A DNA stretch of 64,000 nucleotides from Lytechinus variegatus. Lineage: Eukaryota; Echinodermata; Echinoidea; Temnopleuroida; Toxopneustidae. The translations under genes were made by a program, and so were the position numbers. Positions within the stretch are counted from its first letter, which is position 1; the number at the start of each line of letters is the position of its first letter. Positions 34,500 to 45,937 of the stretch are shown here, in pieces. The notes below the pieces were generated by a model. That model was given only the letters and a program-made list of their open reading frames with translations, was not told where the DNA came from and made no database searches. The stretch lies in NCBI RefSeq assembly GCF_018143015.1, contig NC_054752.1, forward strand, positions 1,922,001 through 1,986,000. Reading direction: 5' to 3'.

Positions 34500-34518
34500 A
34501 GGTGGACTTGACCTATAA

Positions 34519-34852
34519 GTTTTTATTCCCAGACAATTGTGAACAATTTGACTGTCATATGAGTTAATAAATTGGATGTGACTGTACTGTTATAAATGTT
34601 TGCCCCAAATGATTATCCATAGATAAAAACTACTTTAAACCATGGTGTCATTTAAACATTTGAATACGGGCCATTATTTCCTTGCATCCTCACTATGTAA
34701 GATATCTCAAAATTTTTGTATAATAACGACGCCCTTGACTGAATCGTGATAACTTAACAATTGATATTCAACACGTTCAAGAAGAAAAACGAGGCCTTTT
34801 CATATAATGTCAATTCATGCACCTCTTAACATGCATAATTATACATAAACAT
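34519..34852. other. Noncoding DNA
   Basis: No feature recognised. If the orphan exon at 34853-35200 is real this would be its 3' flank; GGGAATAAAAAC on the minus strand near 34518-34530 contains AATAAA. Confidence 0.35.
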
Positions 34853-35200
34853 TCACTTGTCGATCGAACCCTCGGGCAGATTGTCGTAGAATGCAACAAT
34901 ATAATCCTGATAATTGTATGACATATCAATTTGCTCTCTCATCAACCTCATTACCATTTATGTTGTAATGGCCCGTTAAATCTTCAGGTTTGATCGCTCG
35001 AAACAAGATCCTATAATAGACTTTGCTGCCTTTATCTTGATAATAATCTTTATTTGCGTACACAAGATTTTGTGCCTTCTTCGTCAACATGGCCGTCTGT
35101 ACACAAAGTCGCTTTTCTTGGAGGATGAAGGCAAGAAGCCCTTCCAAAAAGGTCAAAGAAACGAAGCGACCAAGCTTGTCATGGAGTGATTTTGCATTTC
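34853..35200 (-). pseudogene. Orphan terminal-exon-like coding piece, unknown protein
   Basis: On the minus strand a plausible acceptor (TTTAACTATAG, ending at 35201) opens a frame of about 90 residues to a stop at 34926-34928. It has complex, non-repetitive composition (LHDKLGRFVSLTFLEGLLA, KVYYRILFRAIKPEDL). An overlapping frame then continues to 34853 with MREQIDMSYNYQDYIVAFYD. The two frames read like one protein broken by a single shift, although either could be chance. I do not recognise the family. No upstream exon is visible; the DNA to the right is mobile elements. It may be a relic exon of a displaced gene. Confidence 0.35.
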
Positions 35201-35559
35201 CTATAGTTAAATAATAAATATTGAAGGATTTCGTGCACACTTTAGTGAAAATTTCTCAATATAAATATTTGGCGGGGGGGGGGGGGGGACTGTCCCCTAG
35301 CCCCCTTGCTGCCAACGGCCATGTTCGTCAACACTGCAAACCCTCTTCACGTGTATTGATAGGTTCTTCCAATAGCATGATCGAAGGGAAAACGAAATAG
35401 AATGCTGAAGAATACTAAAACAAATATTTGGGTTGTATAACTTTATTACATCCAAAGTCTGGTAATACAAAATAAGCATGCTGTTAGTTTTTCAATATTG
35501 TTGCTCCCCTACCATTACTTTTGATTACTTTCGCACCCCCCCCCTGGATTTCATCTTTA

Positions 35560-35645
35560 ACTGGGCATGGTAGCTTGGTAGATCGCCCGTCCCATGAACG
35601 GGAAGTCGACCGGGTCCGATCCCTAACCGAGTCATACCAAAGACA
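35560..35645 (+). mobile_element. tRNA(Met)-like SINE head
   Basis: Contains a D-arm-like GGTAGCTTGGTAGATCGC, an anticodon arm CCCGTCCCATGAACGGG with CAT in the loop, and a B-box-like GGGTCCGATCCC. The following body is replaced after about 90 bp by the DR1-bearing repeat. It lacks a good acceptor stem, so it is a SINE head rather than a tRNA gene. Confidence 0.6.
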
Positions 35646-36002
35646 CGTAACAAGTGGAACGCCTCTGGCAGTCTTGCTTGCAACACCCGATTCAAAATAA
35701 AGCAGTAGTGCTGACTGTGAAAACAACTACTGTTTTTTTAAGTACCATTCATATGGTAATAAGATTTTATGTTCATTAAACATAACTGACCTTTGACCTT
35801 GATCGTGCGACCTCAGACTCGTGCAAGACGAGCAGTGATACTTGATTATCCACATTTCATAAACTAGAATCAATAAACTTTCAAAGTTATGATGGCCATT
35901 CAACAAATACCCCAGCATGTCCAAAGATCATAGACCTTAAGTGACCCCTGACCTTAGTTATGTGACCCGAAACTTAGGCTGGCTGTTCATTGATATCTGA
36001 TT

Positions 36003-39000
36003 AAAAATTGATATCTGATTAAAAATTGTATTCAAGTTTCAAGAACTGTGCCGACGGGGAGAAAAGTGCTCCTGAAATTCTTCAATTTGAAGAGTGGTTT
36101 TCGAGTTTGAATGCTATTTTTAACTTTATCATCTTCATTATTGAACTCCTGATAATCCATCGAAGTGACTTTTATATGCTGTAATGGAGTAGTATTAAGA
36201 TGAAATATGTGCAAGTTTAATTTTCTGCCTTCGCCTTTTTGTATTCGCCTATGCATTAGTACATACTGTGAACTGTGATACCGGTACGTGGTTTCATTCG
36301 TCATGCATGGATTCATCGCAAGCATGTCTGGACAGGCCCGTGTCGATACACCGGTATACAAGCGAGAAGCTCCGGGCATTACGTAATAATGTCAGTGAAC
36401 CTCTCAGCAATGAAGTAAAAACTGTTATCAGTGATTTCGGTATAGCAAGGCATCGAGGACGTCGTGGGGGTAGACATATCCGTCGTACTATCAAAGTATT
36501 ATCATCAAATCGTGACGAAACTAAATCAAGAAATGAACACTGTGTCAATGAAAAGAATTTGACTCATGTCATCTTCGAACGCAATTCTACTGAACTTGTA
36601 CTACCAACTGTTTTTCTTTGCAACTTACGGTCAATTAATAACAAATTAGATGAACTAGACATCATTCTAAATCAGCAAAGAATAGGTTTGTGCGCTGTTA
36701 CAGAGACTTGGCTGACTGCCGACCAACCTGAGAGCTCTTTTTCTATTGACGGATACAAAGTATTTACCAAGTCAAGAATTGAGCGGAAAGGGGGTGGGGT
36801 GGCCATATATGTGAAACCCCATTTCAACCCTCAAAACATCGATGGACTACCTGAACCTGGTCATCTTGAGGTCTCCTGGGTCAAGTTGAGACCTCATCGC
36901 CTTCCTCGTTCAGTGAACTGTATATGTGTCGCAGCGGTCTACTCTCCACCAAATGATGATCATGGTGAAGATCTCATTCAGTACCTTCTACGGTGTATGG
37001 ACATACTGAGGACTAAATATCAGTCAGCAGGATTCATCATCCTAGGTGATTTCAACCGTCTGAGTATTCAACAGCTAGTCTCCGGAAATGATATGAGGCA
37101 GATAGTCAGTCTACCAACTCGAGGCGATGCTGTTCTGGACAAAGTTCTGACTAATTTTGCCAACTTGTATTCCAAGCCTCAAATCCTGTCACCTATAGGC
37201 TCTTCGGATCACAACTGTGTACTCTGGTCACCTAACTCTGTGCGTGATAAGAGAAGTAACCGTTCGATGACTAGAGTAATCCGGCCTATGAAAGCCTCTG
37301 ACATACAGAGATTTGGGGATTGGATCTCGCACCATGACTGGGCAGAAGTTCTTACCGATGACAACGTCCAATCTGCTTGTGACACCTTCTATAATCAACT
37401 TGACTCACATATGAATCAGAACTTTCCGATAAAGAAAGTTAAGATTCACCATCGTGATAAACCTTGGGTAACCCCGTACCTGAAATCCCTTATACGGAAA
37501 AGACAGGATGCGTTTATACAAGGTGACAAAGCCCGCTGGAAATTACTTCGCAATCAGGTCCAAAGAGAGATTCGGAACCTGAAGACTGAATTCTACGTAG
37601 GTCGAGTGAAGCATCTGAAAGACGAGAACCCTGCCAGTTGGTACAAACACATTAAACTACTTACTGGTAACAGGAGTCCCCCATTGGAAGTGGTTCATGA
37701 TTCATGTGAGGCTAATTCTGAAGACTTGGACGCACAAACAGCAGAGAAAATCAAATCCTTCTTCGCAGATGTTAACGCCGATATACCACCACTCGACAGA
37801 AATGCCTTGCCTGCATATCTCCCTTCAGCTCAACCAGCTAAGCAGGTTAACGTGTGGCAGGTATATAATGAGTTGAAGAGGATCAAACCTGGCAAATCCG
37901 GTGGTCCAGATGGGATACCAGGGAGACTTATCCGTGAATTCGCCATCTTTCTTGCCACCCCATTATGTCACATTCTTAACCTGTCATACGCAGCTTGCAG
38001 TGTCCCATCTTGTTGGAAGAAAGCTATTCTGGTACCTTTGCCCAAGGAATCTCCGCCAGTGACAATTGACAATTTACGCCCTATCTCCTTGACGGATCAT
38101 TTCGCAAAAATCGCAGAACTATTCATCGCCAAGCAGGTCATCTGTAATACTTCAGCGATTCTTGATCCCATGCAGTATGGATGCCGAACGGGGCTGTCAA
38201 CTACTCACTACCTTGTCGATTTCATCAACTTCCTTGCGAAGAAAGCTGAAGCTCCAACCAACATTTCTACTGTTGTCTGCACTGACTTTAAAAAGGCATT
38301 CGACCGTGTAAGCCATACAGTTGCCATCACGAAGCTGATTGACCTAGGTGTACAGCCTGCTGTCATTTCCTGGATATGCGACTTCCTGACGGAGCGCGAG
38401 TACAGCGTCCGTTTCCACAACACCTGTTCATCATGGCAACGCGTTGATGCCGGAGTGCCACAGGGCACACGTCTGCATGGGTCCACTAATTTTCCTTGTT
38501 TTGATCGATGACCTTATGCGGGATCTATCGGTAAACCATTGGAAATATGTTGATGATATGTCTATTGCCTGTTCACGGAAAGCTAGTGACCACCAGGACA
38601 GATTGCTTGATGCTCTATCATATCTGGAAAATTGGTGCGAGGACAACTATGTTAAACTTAATGCCAAGAAGTGTGTCACATTTGAAGTATCATTTAGTAA
38701 AACCACTCGTTCACAACCTAACATTGAATTGTGTCAGGAAACGGTCCAGCAAGTGAATGACACCAAAATCCTTGGAATCACAATTCAGGATAATCTTAGA
38801 TGGGATAAACATGTAGATGCTATTGTCTCTCGTGCAAATCGCCGTCTGTTCTTGTTGCTATCGTTGAAGCCATTTTCTTGCCCTCCTGATGACATGATAT
38901 TAGTATTCACCGGTTTCATCAGACCAGTTTTGGAATATGCATGTCAAGTTTGGCACAGTTCCCTCACCCAACAGCAGGCTAAGACCATCGAGGGCGTCCA

Positions 39001-40353
39001 GAAACGTGCTCTGCGAATCATCCTATCGAATCAGTACATATCATACCAAAATGCTCTTTCTGTGACAAATTTGCAGACGTTGTCCGAAAGAAGGGTTCAG
39101 TTGTGTCTTTCCTTTGCTCGCAGTGCTTTCAAGTTGAATGCAGTACATGGATGGTTTGCACCTGCTGAACATCGTCGAGAGCTTAGGAAACAACGTGTCT
39201 GTGTTGAACCAAGAAGTAGAACTACTAGAATGAACATCAGTCCTGTTCCTTTTTTCCACAGACTGCTGAATGAATATGGACTGTAAATGAACAAGTGACA
39301 CTTTCCTGATTGCATGACTTCGAGATTATTTTTTTTGTATTTAACAAGTTTTTACAATTTTTTGGCTTTTGACACTTTAAAAAAAAAGAAAATTATGTCA
39401 TCTCATGGTTTCGTCTTACCCTGCACACCTACTGGTCTCAAATGTATTGGAATATCAACTCTGGCGTAACTAGTTAACGTTTATATTTACATTATTTGGA
39501 AAATTGCTAAACCACAATTTGCGTACATAAAGGTTACATACATACTTATTTACCATATAATCAATGAAATGAAAAGCGAAACTACTGGGTTTATGGAATG
39601 TAAATTAAAACAATAATTAAAAAAATACAAGTTACCATTGACAATGCATTTATAATTAAATATTGGCGTTAATTGTAATTATATCTTATATAACTTTAAT
39701 TTATTCATTGTATATGAGGTTTCCATTGCTTGATGACTTTATATACATGTAATACTTCTCGTTCCACCTCTCTCTCTCTCTTCGTGCAATATCTCACATA
39801 AATAAGCCTAGTCACTGGTGTAACTAATTTTAAGTGCAATTAGGGTCCATATATTTTGAAATTCTGTTTTATATAAATGCTAGTTTTCCCTATTTTATTA
39901 GTAGTAAAGTGTCTTATCAATAATAAATGTAAAGTCCTAATGGTTTCCTCTGTACAATTTTGATAGTTTTAACTTTACTCATGATTTTTTTATGAATCGA
40001 ATCTAGTTTAATTTATGCCTTGTTATACCGAAGTAAGAACTTAGTATTTTTTATATATAGATTTTTTTCATGTCAAGTATTTACAGGGTCATTTTTGTGG
40101 TGCACTTTGGATGATTGCATTCAAAGTTAATTTTCTACAGGTACCCCATTTGGGGTGCCTGGAAATGTATTCCTCCTTGCCGAAATTAAGTGCACTGCGA
40201 GAGTGACCCCTTAATTTTAATTTAAATTCCTATGTTAATACTTTATATTGCTTTTTGTCTTTGTAATTGTTTTAATCTGTAATTCATGTTCATTTCAGTT
40301 TTTACTGCGAGACATGATGTTTTTAATAAAATCCATTTATCTATCTAGCTAGG
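36003..40353 (+). mobile_element. LINE, CR1/L2-type (Jockey group)
   Basis: Inserted in the minus-strand DR1 repeat. About 250 bp of leader is followed by an endonuclease-reverse transcriptase frame and a 1.07-kb AT-rich 3' region ending AATAAAATCCATTTATCTAT, a short repeat-like 3' tail as in CR1/L2 elements. The insertion edges are set by where the host repeat resumes. An upstream first ORF is not seen, so the copy may be 5'-truncated. Confidence 0.82.
36268..39286 (+). pseudogene. LINE endonuclease-reverse transcriptase, one frameshift
   Basis: First frame 36268-38511: a PHD-finger-end-like CDTGTWFHSSCM, then an AP endonuclease domain (NLRSINNKLDEL, VTETWL, GDFN at residue about 260, SDH), then reverse transcriptase (PGKSGGPDGIPG, LRPISLT, TDFKKAFDRV with Asp near 673, GVPQGT). 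The frame shifts just after GVPQGTRL, near 38470-38480, by a net +1; a 4-bp insertion of CATG or TGCA would explain it. The second frame continues GPLIFLVLIDDL, YVDD (38546-38557), and the RT thumb and C-terminal region to the stop at 39284-39286. No ATG precedes the first frame; its first Met codon is at 36304. Apart from this one shift the domains look complete, so the copy is fairly young. Confidence 0.85.
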
Positions 40354-40670
40354 ATTGGAGACTATCCATATACTTTCAAAGTTATGACGAAATTTCAAAA
40401 ACTTGACCCGGGTTAAGATTTCATCGTTGATTCCTCAACATCTCAATATGGTCTATGAAGTCCATCATTGACCCTATATAAACTTCGATCTAGGTCATGT
40501 GACCTGAAACTCTGTTAGGCTATTCAGTAATACTTGATTAACCTTATCTCTAAGTAACATAAACTAGGTTCATGTACTTTCTACGTTATGATGATGTTTC
40601 AAAAACTTAACCTGGGTTAAGATTTCAATATTGACGATGTCGCCGATGCCAAGGCCACCATCCGAAAAGT

Positions 40671-41524
40671 AGTCCAGATTGGACCTTGTTGTTTGGAAGT
40701 GCCTTTTCCCAAAGCTAACATAGAGGGCACATGACTCCTAATCTCTAATTAGCGCCAATCCAGGGAAGATGAGTGGATTGGCGCTGATTAGGGCACACGA
40801 GAGTAATTCATCTGCGCGCAAAGCATGCCGGACTGGTGAAGATCGCATGACTTTCTTGATTAAAATAATTCATTAAAAATAGATCAAATGTTGGTATATC
40901 AAAAGAAAAACCATAGAGATAATGCTATGTTCATACTCTTTCATAATTAAGGCGTATGGGGAGGCTAGACTGCATTTTTGTATTTCATTTTAATTATTAT
41001 TACCCACAATGCAGACTGGTTTTTCTGGCAATGAACTGTGTGTGTGTGTGTGTGTATTTGAGTTTTGTCAGACGTGTATCAATCAGATATGATTATTTAC
41101 GTCTGGGACCGACCTTTAACGTCACCATCCAAAAGACGTGACCAGGGCTCGAACCTCGAACCTCTGCATCAATTTGTAACTTCCCCACATAGCTTGGATT
41201 ACAGGCGCACGCCACAACGCCCAGAACTGGCCGAAATTATGGTTATTCTTATTTCAGGCCATTTATCTTTTGATTGAGTTGGGCAAGTACCTGATTAAGA
41301 TATCAAGTCTTAATGTACTGTTAATTGTGAATAATCTGAGTAAATTAAAGCAAAATCTATCGAGGGATTGATTTTTAATGATTTTTTGATGAGCTATGAT
41401 ATAACACGTGAGTGAATGGGGGTCTGTAATACTCATTGTGTGCCCATTAGAGATCGGGAGATTCGTGCCCTCTATGTTAGCTTTGGGAAAGGGCACTTCC
41501 AAACAACAAGGTCCAATCTGGACT
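40671..41524. mobile_element. Long-arm MITE inside the DR1 repeat
   Basis: The left arm (AGTCCAGATTGGACCTTGTT, AGCTAACATAGAGGGCAC, 40671-40732) and the right arm (41466-41524) are inverted copies. They are separated by unrelated DNA that includes a SINE. No coding capacity. Confidence 0.7.
41102..41228 (-). mobile_element. SINE with 7SL-RNA-like head, antisense
   Basis: The minus strand reads TTCTGGGCGTTGTGGCGTG, CGCCTGTAATCCAAGCTATG, close to the 5' domain of 7SL RNA (GGTGGCGCGTGCCTGTAGTCCCAGCTA). A B-box-like GGTTCGAGCCC and a conserved-looking tail (GGATGGTGACGTTAAAGG, CGGTCCCAGACG) follow. By eye the 7SL-like part matches about three bases in four over roughly 39 positions. A tRNA-derived head is the alternative. 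Confidence 0.6.
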
Positions 41525-42080
41525 TCTCGTATCGGAAAAGCGGCGCTTATAGTCTCGCTCTGCTTTGCAGACGACACAAAAATATGGGACCTTCTCCCTT
41601 CATGCTTGGCACTCAGCATATGCAAATACCCCGCTGGTAGAGCTTTTTTTTTTTACTTAAGAGGTTACCTTTGGTGAATAAAAACGTTATTAATATTATC
41701 ATCATTAACAATCATTAAGATAATTATTAATTAATCATCATCATCTTCAGTATTGTCATTTATTATTTTTATTGTTTTCTATTGTTTTTCTGTTATCATT
41801 ATCATATATTATTTTTAAAATTAATTTATTAATTATCATTATTATCATTTTTTTTTGGTTGGGGGAATTTAGGTTGGTATTGTTTTTTTTTTTTTAGATA
41901 TGTACATGTATTTTACAGATTTCTTGTCCGGAAAATTATCAATATTGACAAACTAGCCCCACCCCCTTCCTAATTTTCCTCCATATTTGCCATAGTTACC
42001 GCACTGTTCAAAGGGCGTCTGATATCTGCATCAATATGTAAATCATATTTGATATACGATGCTATTGACACGTAAACAGT

Positions 42081-42250
42081 AGTCTACAAATGTAGACCCA
42101 CATCTGCAGTGTGTGTACCTCAGCTGATTCAACGAGTCTGCATAGCAGACTAGGTCTACTGAGGCTCGCTTCGCTCTCCCTTTCAGGCTGGTTTGCTTCG
42201 CAAACCAGCAGCTCCACCTCACGAGCCATTCAGAGTCTGCATAGCAGACT
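42081..42250. mobile_element. 170-bp insertion with 11-bp flanking repeats
   Basis: ACGTAAACAGT precedes (42070-42080) and follows (42251-42261). Unit B has this site once and no insert. The insert begins AGTCTAC, ends GCAGACT, and holds a strong hairpin CTGGTTTGCTTCGCAAACCAG. Confidence 0.8.
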
Positions 42251-42440
42251 ACGTAAACAGTTATGTACACACACCTTTGACATTCATAAGATTGTACGTA
42301 GCTAAATGAAATGTCAGCAAATTTAAGTTAAACTCCGGACGCACGGCTGGACTGGTATAAGCTAGTGCGCCGCCATGTTGCCAAGTAACTGAGTTTTCCA
42401 AGCCTCATTGATCTTTTGACAGTAATTGGACGGTCTAATT

Positions 42441-43320
42441 CAGCCATTCTCAATTACTTTTTTTGAAGCGCCACATTTCTTGTTGAGAATCTATAATGCT
42501 CCACTATCCATACGCAAACCAGCAATGTATCAGCGGAGGGGGTCCAGAGGCCCCTGATGGGGGTCGAGGGGGCAGAGCCCCCAGAAGTTTTGGAATATGA
42601 GGCATTTTAAACTGCCCAGAGGGGCTCTAATTGATATCAACAGACGAAATTAAAATTCCAACAAACTACACAATATCAACATTAAAAGAAAAATGACCAA
42701 TGACTTTTTTCACAACACGTACATGATACCACTAGTTCAGACTGTTCTGCACCAGATCTATTGGCTGAAGCAATTTAGTGGCGTAATGAGTAAAAAAAAA
42801 ATGAGTGGGCTAGATATGGCAGCTGAAGTAAAAATATTGAACTCAGTTTCAATACAAAAATCTATATTTGGACTTAAAAGAATAATACAATGTTCCACTC
42901 TTCCCCTTTCCTTTTCTCCTCTTTTTTCTTGGCTGTGAAACACTTGGGGGGCCCCAATCCCCAATCAAAATTTCTCGCCGTTGAAATAGAAATCCTACAA
43001 ACGGGGTTTTCAAATCACTTGTGTGGCACATAAACTTTGTACAGCATACTATAAGGAGAACACCATCGATCCTCCATAATAGGGGTTATCGAGTGCTAAA
43101 TTGGACAAAATTAGAGGAAACTGATCAATTAGCAATAGTTTTTGTTTTCTCTTTGTATCAAAATGATCACCAAATCCTTATTTCAAGGTTACTGATAGAT
43201 ACATTTTTTCTCACCAATTTTTCCTTATTTTTACTTTTTTTTCATACCGGTTCCCAAGCGCCACTCCGCAAGGCTCGGTGCGCCACAAGTGGCGCGCGCG
43301 CCACCATTTGACAATCCCTG
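42441..43320. mobile_element. Non-autonomous hAT (Charlie-like ends), 880 bp
   Basis: Begins CAGCCATTCTCAA and ends TTGACAATCCCTG (inverse CAGGGATTGTCAA). The 8-bp target GTCTAATT lies on both sides (42433-42440, 43321-43328). Unit B carries the uninterrupted site near 55196-55204. No transposase frame. Confidence 0.9.
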
Positions 43321-43453
43321 GTCTAATTGTTCACCATTTTAGATTGAATTTATCATACAACGGTAAGAAAAAATCTCTATCCTTGGTGTAATTAATGTGT
43401 ACAAAAGGTCTTTATGAACATGATGAAGAACATATATTTGTAAAACCAGTTTG

Positions 43454-43738
43454 CAGGCGCGGATCCAGGAGGGAGCCGAGCCGGCCCCGGCCTCCCTATT
43501 TTTTGACAACCTGCAGAAAAAAAGTGTACTCTTTACCTTGATCGAAACTACGAAAAACAGAAAGAAGAGTAAGAAAGAGGTATTTTACCCATGATGTGTA
43601 ATTTACAGCCTCGTACCGACCGGCCCGACCCCGAAAGGATACAAAAAAAGGTGAGGGGAAGAATTGGAAAATAGACTTTATATAAATTGCCTGTGTAATG
43701 AATCCCATTCAAGAGGGTTAAATGACACTAATATATAA

Positions 43739-43824
<86 letters not shown>

Positions 43825-44557
43825 ATATCCAGTTCTGATATCAATTTGCACACATTTTTTTAGCTCGCACATCAAGCTTTCAGTATTTTGTTTGATTTAC
43901 ACAAATTGTTATGTGTATCAAAATGTTCAGCGCGCTCGCATTGTTTGATTTGTGAGAAACCTAAGCTCTTTGGAAATTCTTACCAAAATTTGTCAAAATG
44001 CTCCTTTATCATGTCAGTATATCAAAAAATTCATGCTTCGCGCTCGCATTTAATTGTTTGAGACACACAGCTTGTTTATTTAAATAAAAACGCGCTTAAA
44101 TTGTTCATTTTTTTTAAGGTCGGTATATCAGAAATTTTGAACTCGCGCTTCGCACTCTCATTATTTAATTGGTGATACTTGTATCCTCTTCATTAATCAC
44201 TAAAACAGTCCTAATTGAGTCACTTTTCACGTTACTTTGCGCTCGCCTTGTTTAGTCGGATACTTATCTTTGTTCATGATTATAAAAACTGCTCTGAATC
44301 TTCAGTTCTAAGGACATAAAGTATCAAAGATTTTTAGCTCGCGCTTTGCGCTTGCATTATTTATTAAGACCACATGAGATACCTTATATTGTTTATAGCA
44401 ATAAACACTAACATATACTTAAAACGTCAGTCTTTAGTTAGGACTATCCCCTGAAAAACCAACAAAAAAAGCCAGATTGTAGCGGCCAATCGAGAAAAAT
44501 GTTGATCAAAATATTTTTCGGCCCCCCCCCCCCTATTGAAAGCTGGATCCGCCCATG
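43454..44557. mobile_element. GGATCCGCC-end element with internal GC-rich repeats
   Basis: Begins CAGGCGCGGATCCAGG and ends CTGGATCCGCCCATG. GTTTG on both sides (43449-43453, 44558-44562) is a 5-bp target duplication. The interior has a TA microsatellite and spaced copies of the word CTCGCGCTTCGCGCTCGC and variants, about 100 bp apart. No coding capacity. Confidence 0.82.
43743..43820. repeat. TA dinucleotide microsatellite
   Basis: Near-pure TA array of about 39 units. Confidence 0.97.
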
Positions 44558-45937
44558 GTTTGAGCATGTTAAGGCTCTCTCTGCTATTGTGTATTGCCAT
44601 TGTCATGATTGTATTGAATAGTAAGAAAAGGATACTACTATCTTATCCCACACCCTATGAAGAAGGTAATACTTTTACTTATATTTTTTCAGATTGTTCT
44701 TAAAATGATGAAAAGTGGGGAAATGTTTATGACTGCCACAAGATAAACCATAATTAAATAATGTGACAATATTAATTAGATGGAATGGCATTCAACCTAA
44801 ACCAAATATAACCTTGGGCCGAAGCCACTTTCTCCTGGGACTAAAACAGGCTTTCCCCCTTCACAGCCTGGATGGAAGCAAGCTAGGGTTGCTATCCCGA
44901 AAGGGAGGCCGGTCAGCTAGAAGCCAAGCTAGACAAGTTACCTTGAATTATAACCTCCCCTATTTAATTAAATCCTCAATATTTGATGGGAACTTTAAAA
45001 AGGTCCGAATCACATCGGGAAGCCCAGAGAATTACATTCATGATATCTTTTATCATGGATGAAGGGAAATCGGTATGAAATAAAGTAATGACCGAGACAA
45101 ACCTTAATCAATTCATCTTAAATTGGAAATTGCAAATTTCTTGTTCGTGAATTTTAAGGATTGGGCAAAATTCAACAAAATAAATGCCACTCTTTCTCTC
45201 CGTTTGTCTGTCCTTCCACTCCCATCAAAAGTATACCAATCCAAGAGAAATGAATCTGAGTAATATAGCCAAGTCTCTGAAAGCAAGGATCAATTATAGA
45301 AGCAGAAGAGAACTTTTACATATAAAATGAAAGCAAAGTCAACAAAATCAATTAGTGGCATATTTTGTTATAAATTCTACGAATGTTCTGATTCTATACT
45401 GTGATAATAATTATATAGGACGTAATTTGTAAAGCGTATGTAATTTTCTTAGAACATTTTGGTTTAGGCATGTTTTGGCTGTGATAATCAGGTAACTGAT
45501 TGCAGTACTATGAAGATAAGCCGAAAGAACAAATAAAACTGCATGGGTATTTGATACAAACTTTGCAAGCATCAGCAACAGAAAAATAAATATTTAACAA
45601 TACAGGCAGTATGCCTCTTTAAAAACAATACAGTAGTCACATATGTGGATAGAAAGATCAGAAAGAACAAGTCAGAAAATGTTAGCAAGCCGTAAAAATA
45701 CCAAAATGTAGGTTTACAGATATTCAAAGTCTTGCTCAATCTGTTTTTTCCTTCTCAACAGTGATATCATACCACCATCCATGCTGCAAGCCGATTTGGA
45801 TCTTTTCATATTCTTGTTTCAACGTACATGACATAGATGCTACTCGTACGATCCAGTTTCAGTAAGTCGTGACTCATATTAGTCAAATCTTCCACGAGAT
45901 ATCATCTGTTTTTTTTCCTCTGAGGTGACTTATCACA
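44558..45937 (+). promoter_or_regulatory. Duplicated 5' flank of the unit A B-box gene
   Basis: Collinear with 55594-56986. A candidate 3' splice site (pyrimidine run then AG at 45923-45924) sits 14 nt before the ATG in both copies, so a noncoding upstream exon is possible. Frames at 44763-45062 and 55823-56068 do not stay in register between the copies, which argues against coding. Confidence 0.4.

Larger units (their letters stand above)
32416..34514. mobile_element. TTAA-type MITE containing two further insertions
   Basis: AGGACAAGTTCATTCC at left (TTAA at 32412-32415) pairs with GGTGGACTTGACCT at right (followed by ATAA, a one-base change from TTAA). Both terminal regions align with 26761-26886 (AAAATCCAACAAGCATAACA, TTTTCAGTGT). 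A DR1-bearing repeat lies inside at 32866-33967 and a hAT element at 34096-34499 splits the last bases of the right end. Confidence 0.82.
35649..41590 (-). repeat. DR1-bearing repeat, minus orientation, split by later insertions
   Basis: The left end, CAAGTGGAACGCCTCTGGC, is the inverse of the right end of 32866-33967. The head (inverse of GCAAAGCAGAGCGAGACTAT) lies at about 41545-41585. The pieces are 35649-36002, 40354-40670 and 41525-41590. They are separated by a LINE (36003-40353) and a MITE (40671-41524). A DR1 motif (inverse TGACCTTTGACCTT) is at about 35789. Confidence 0.75.
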
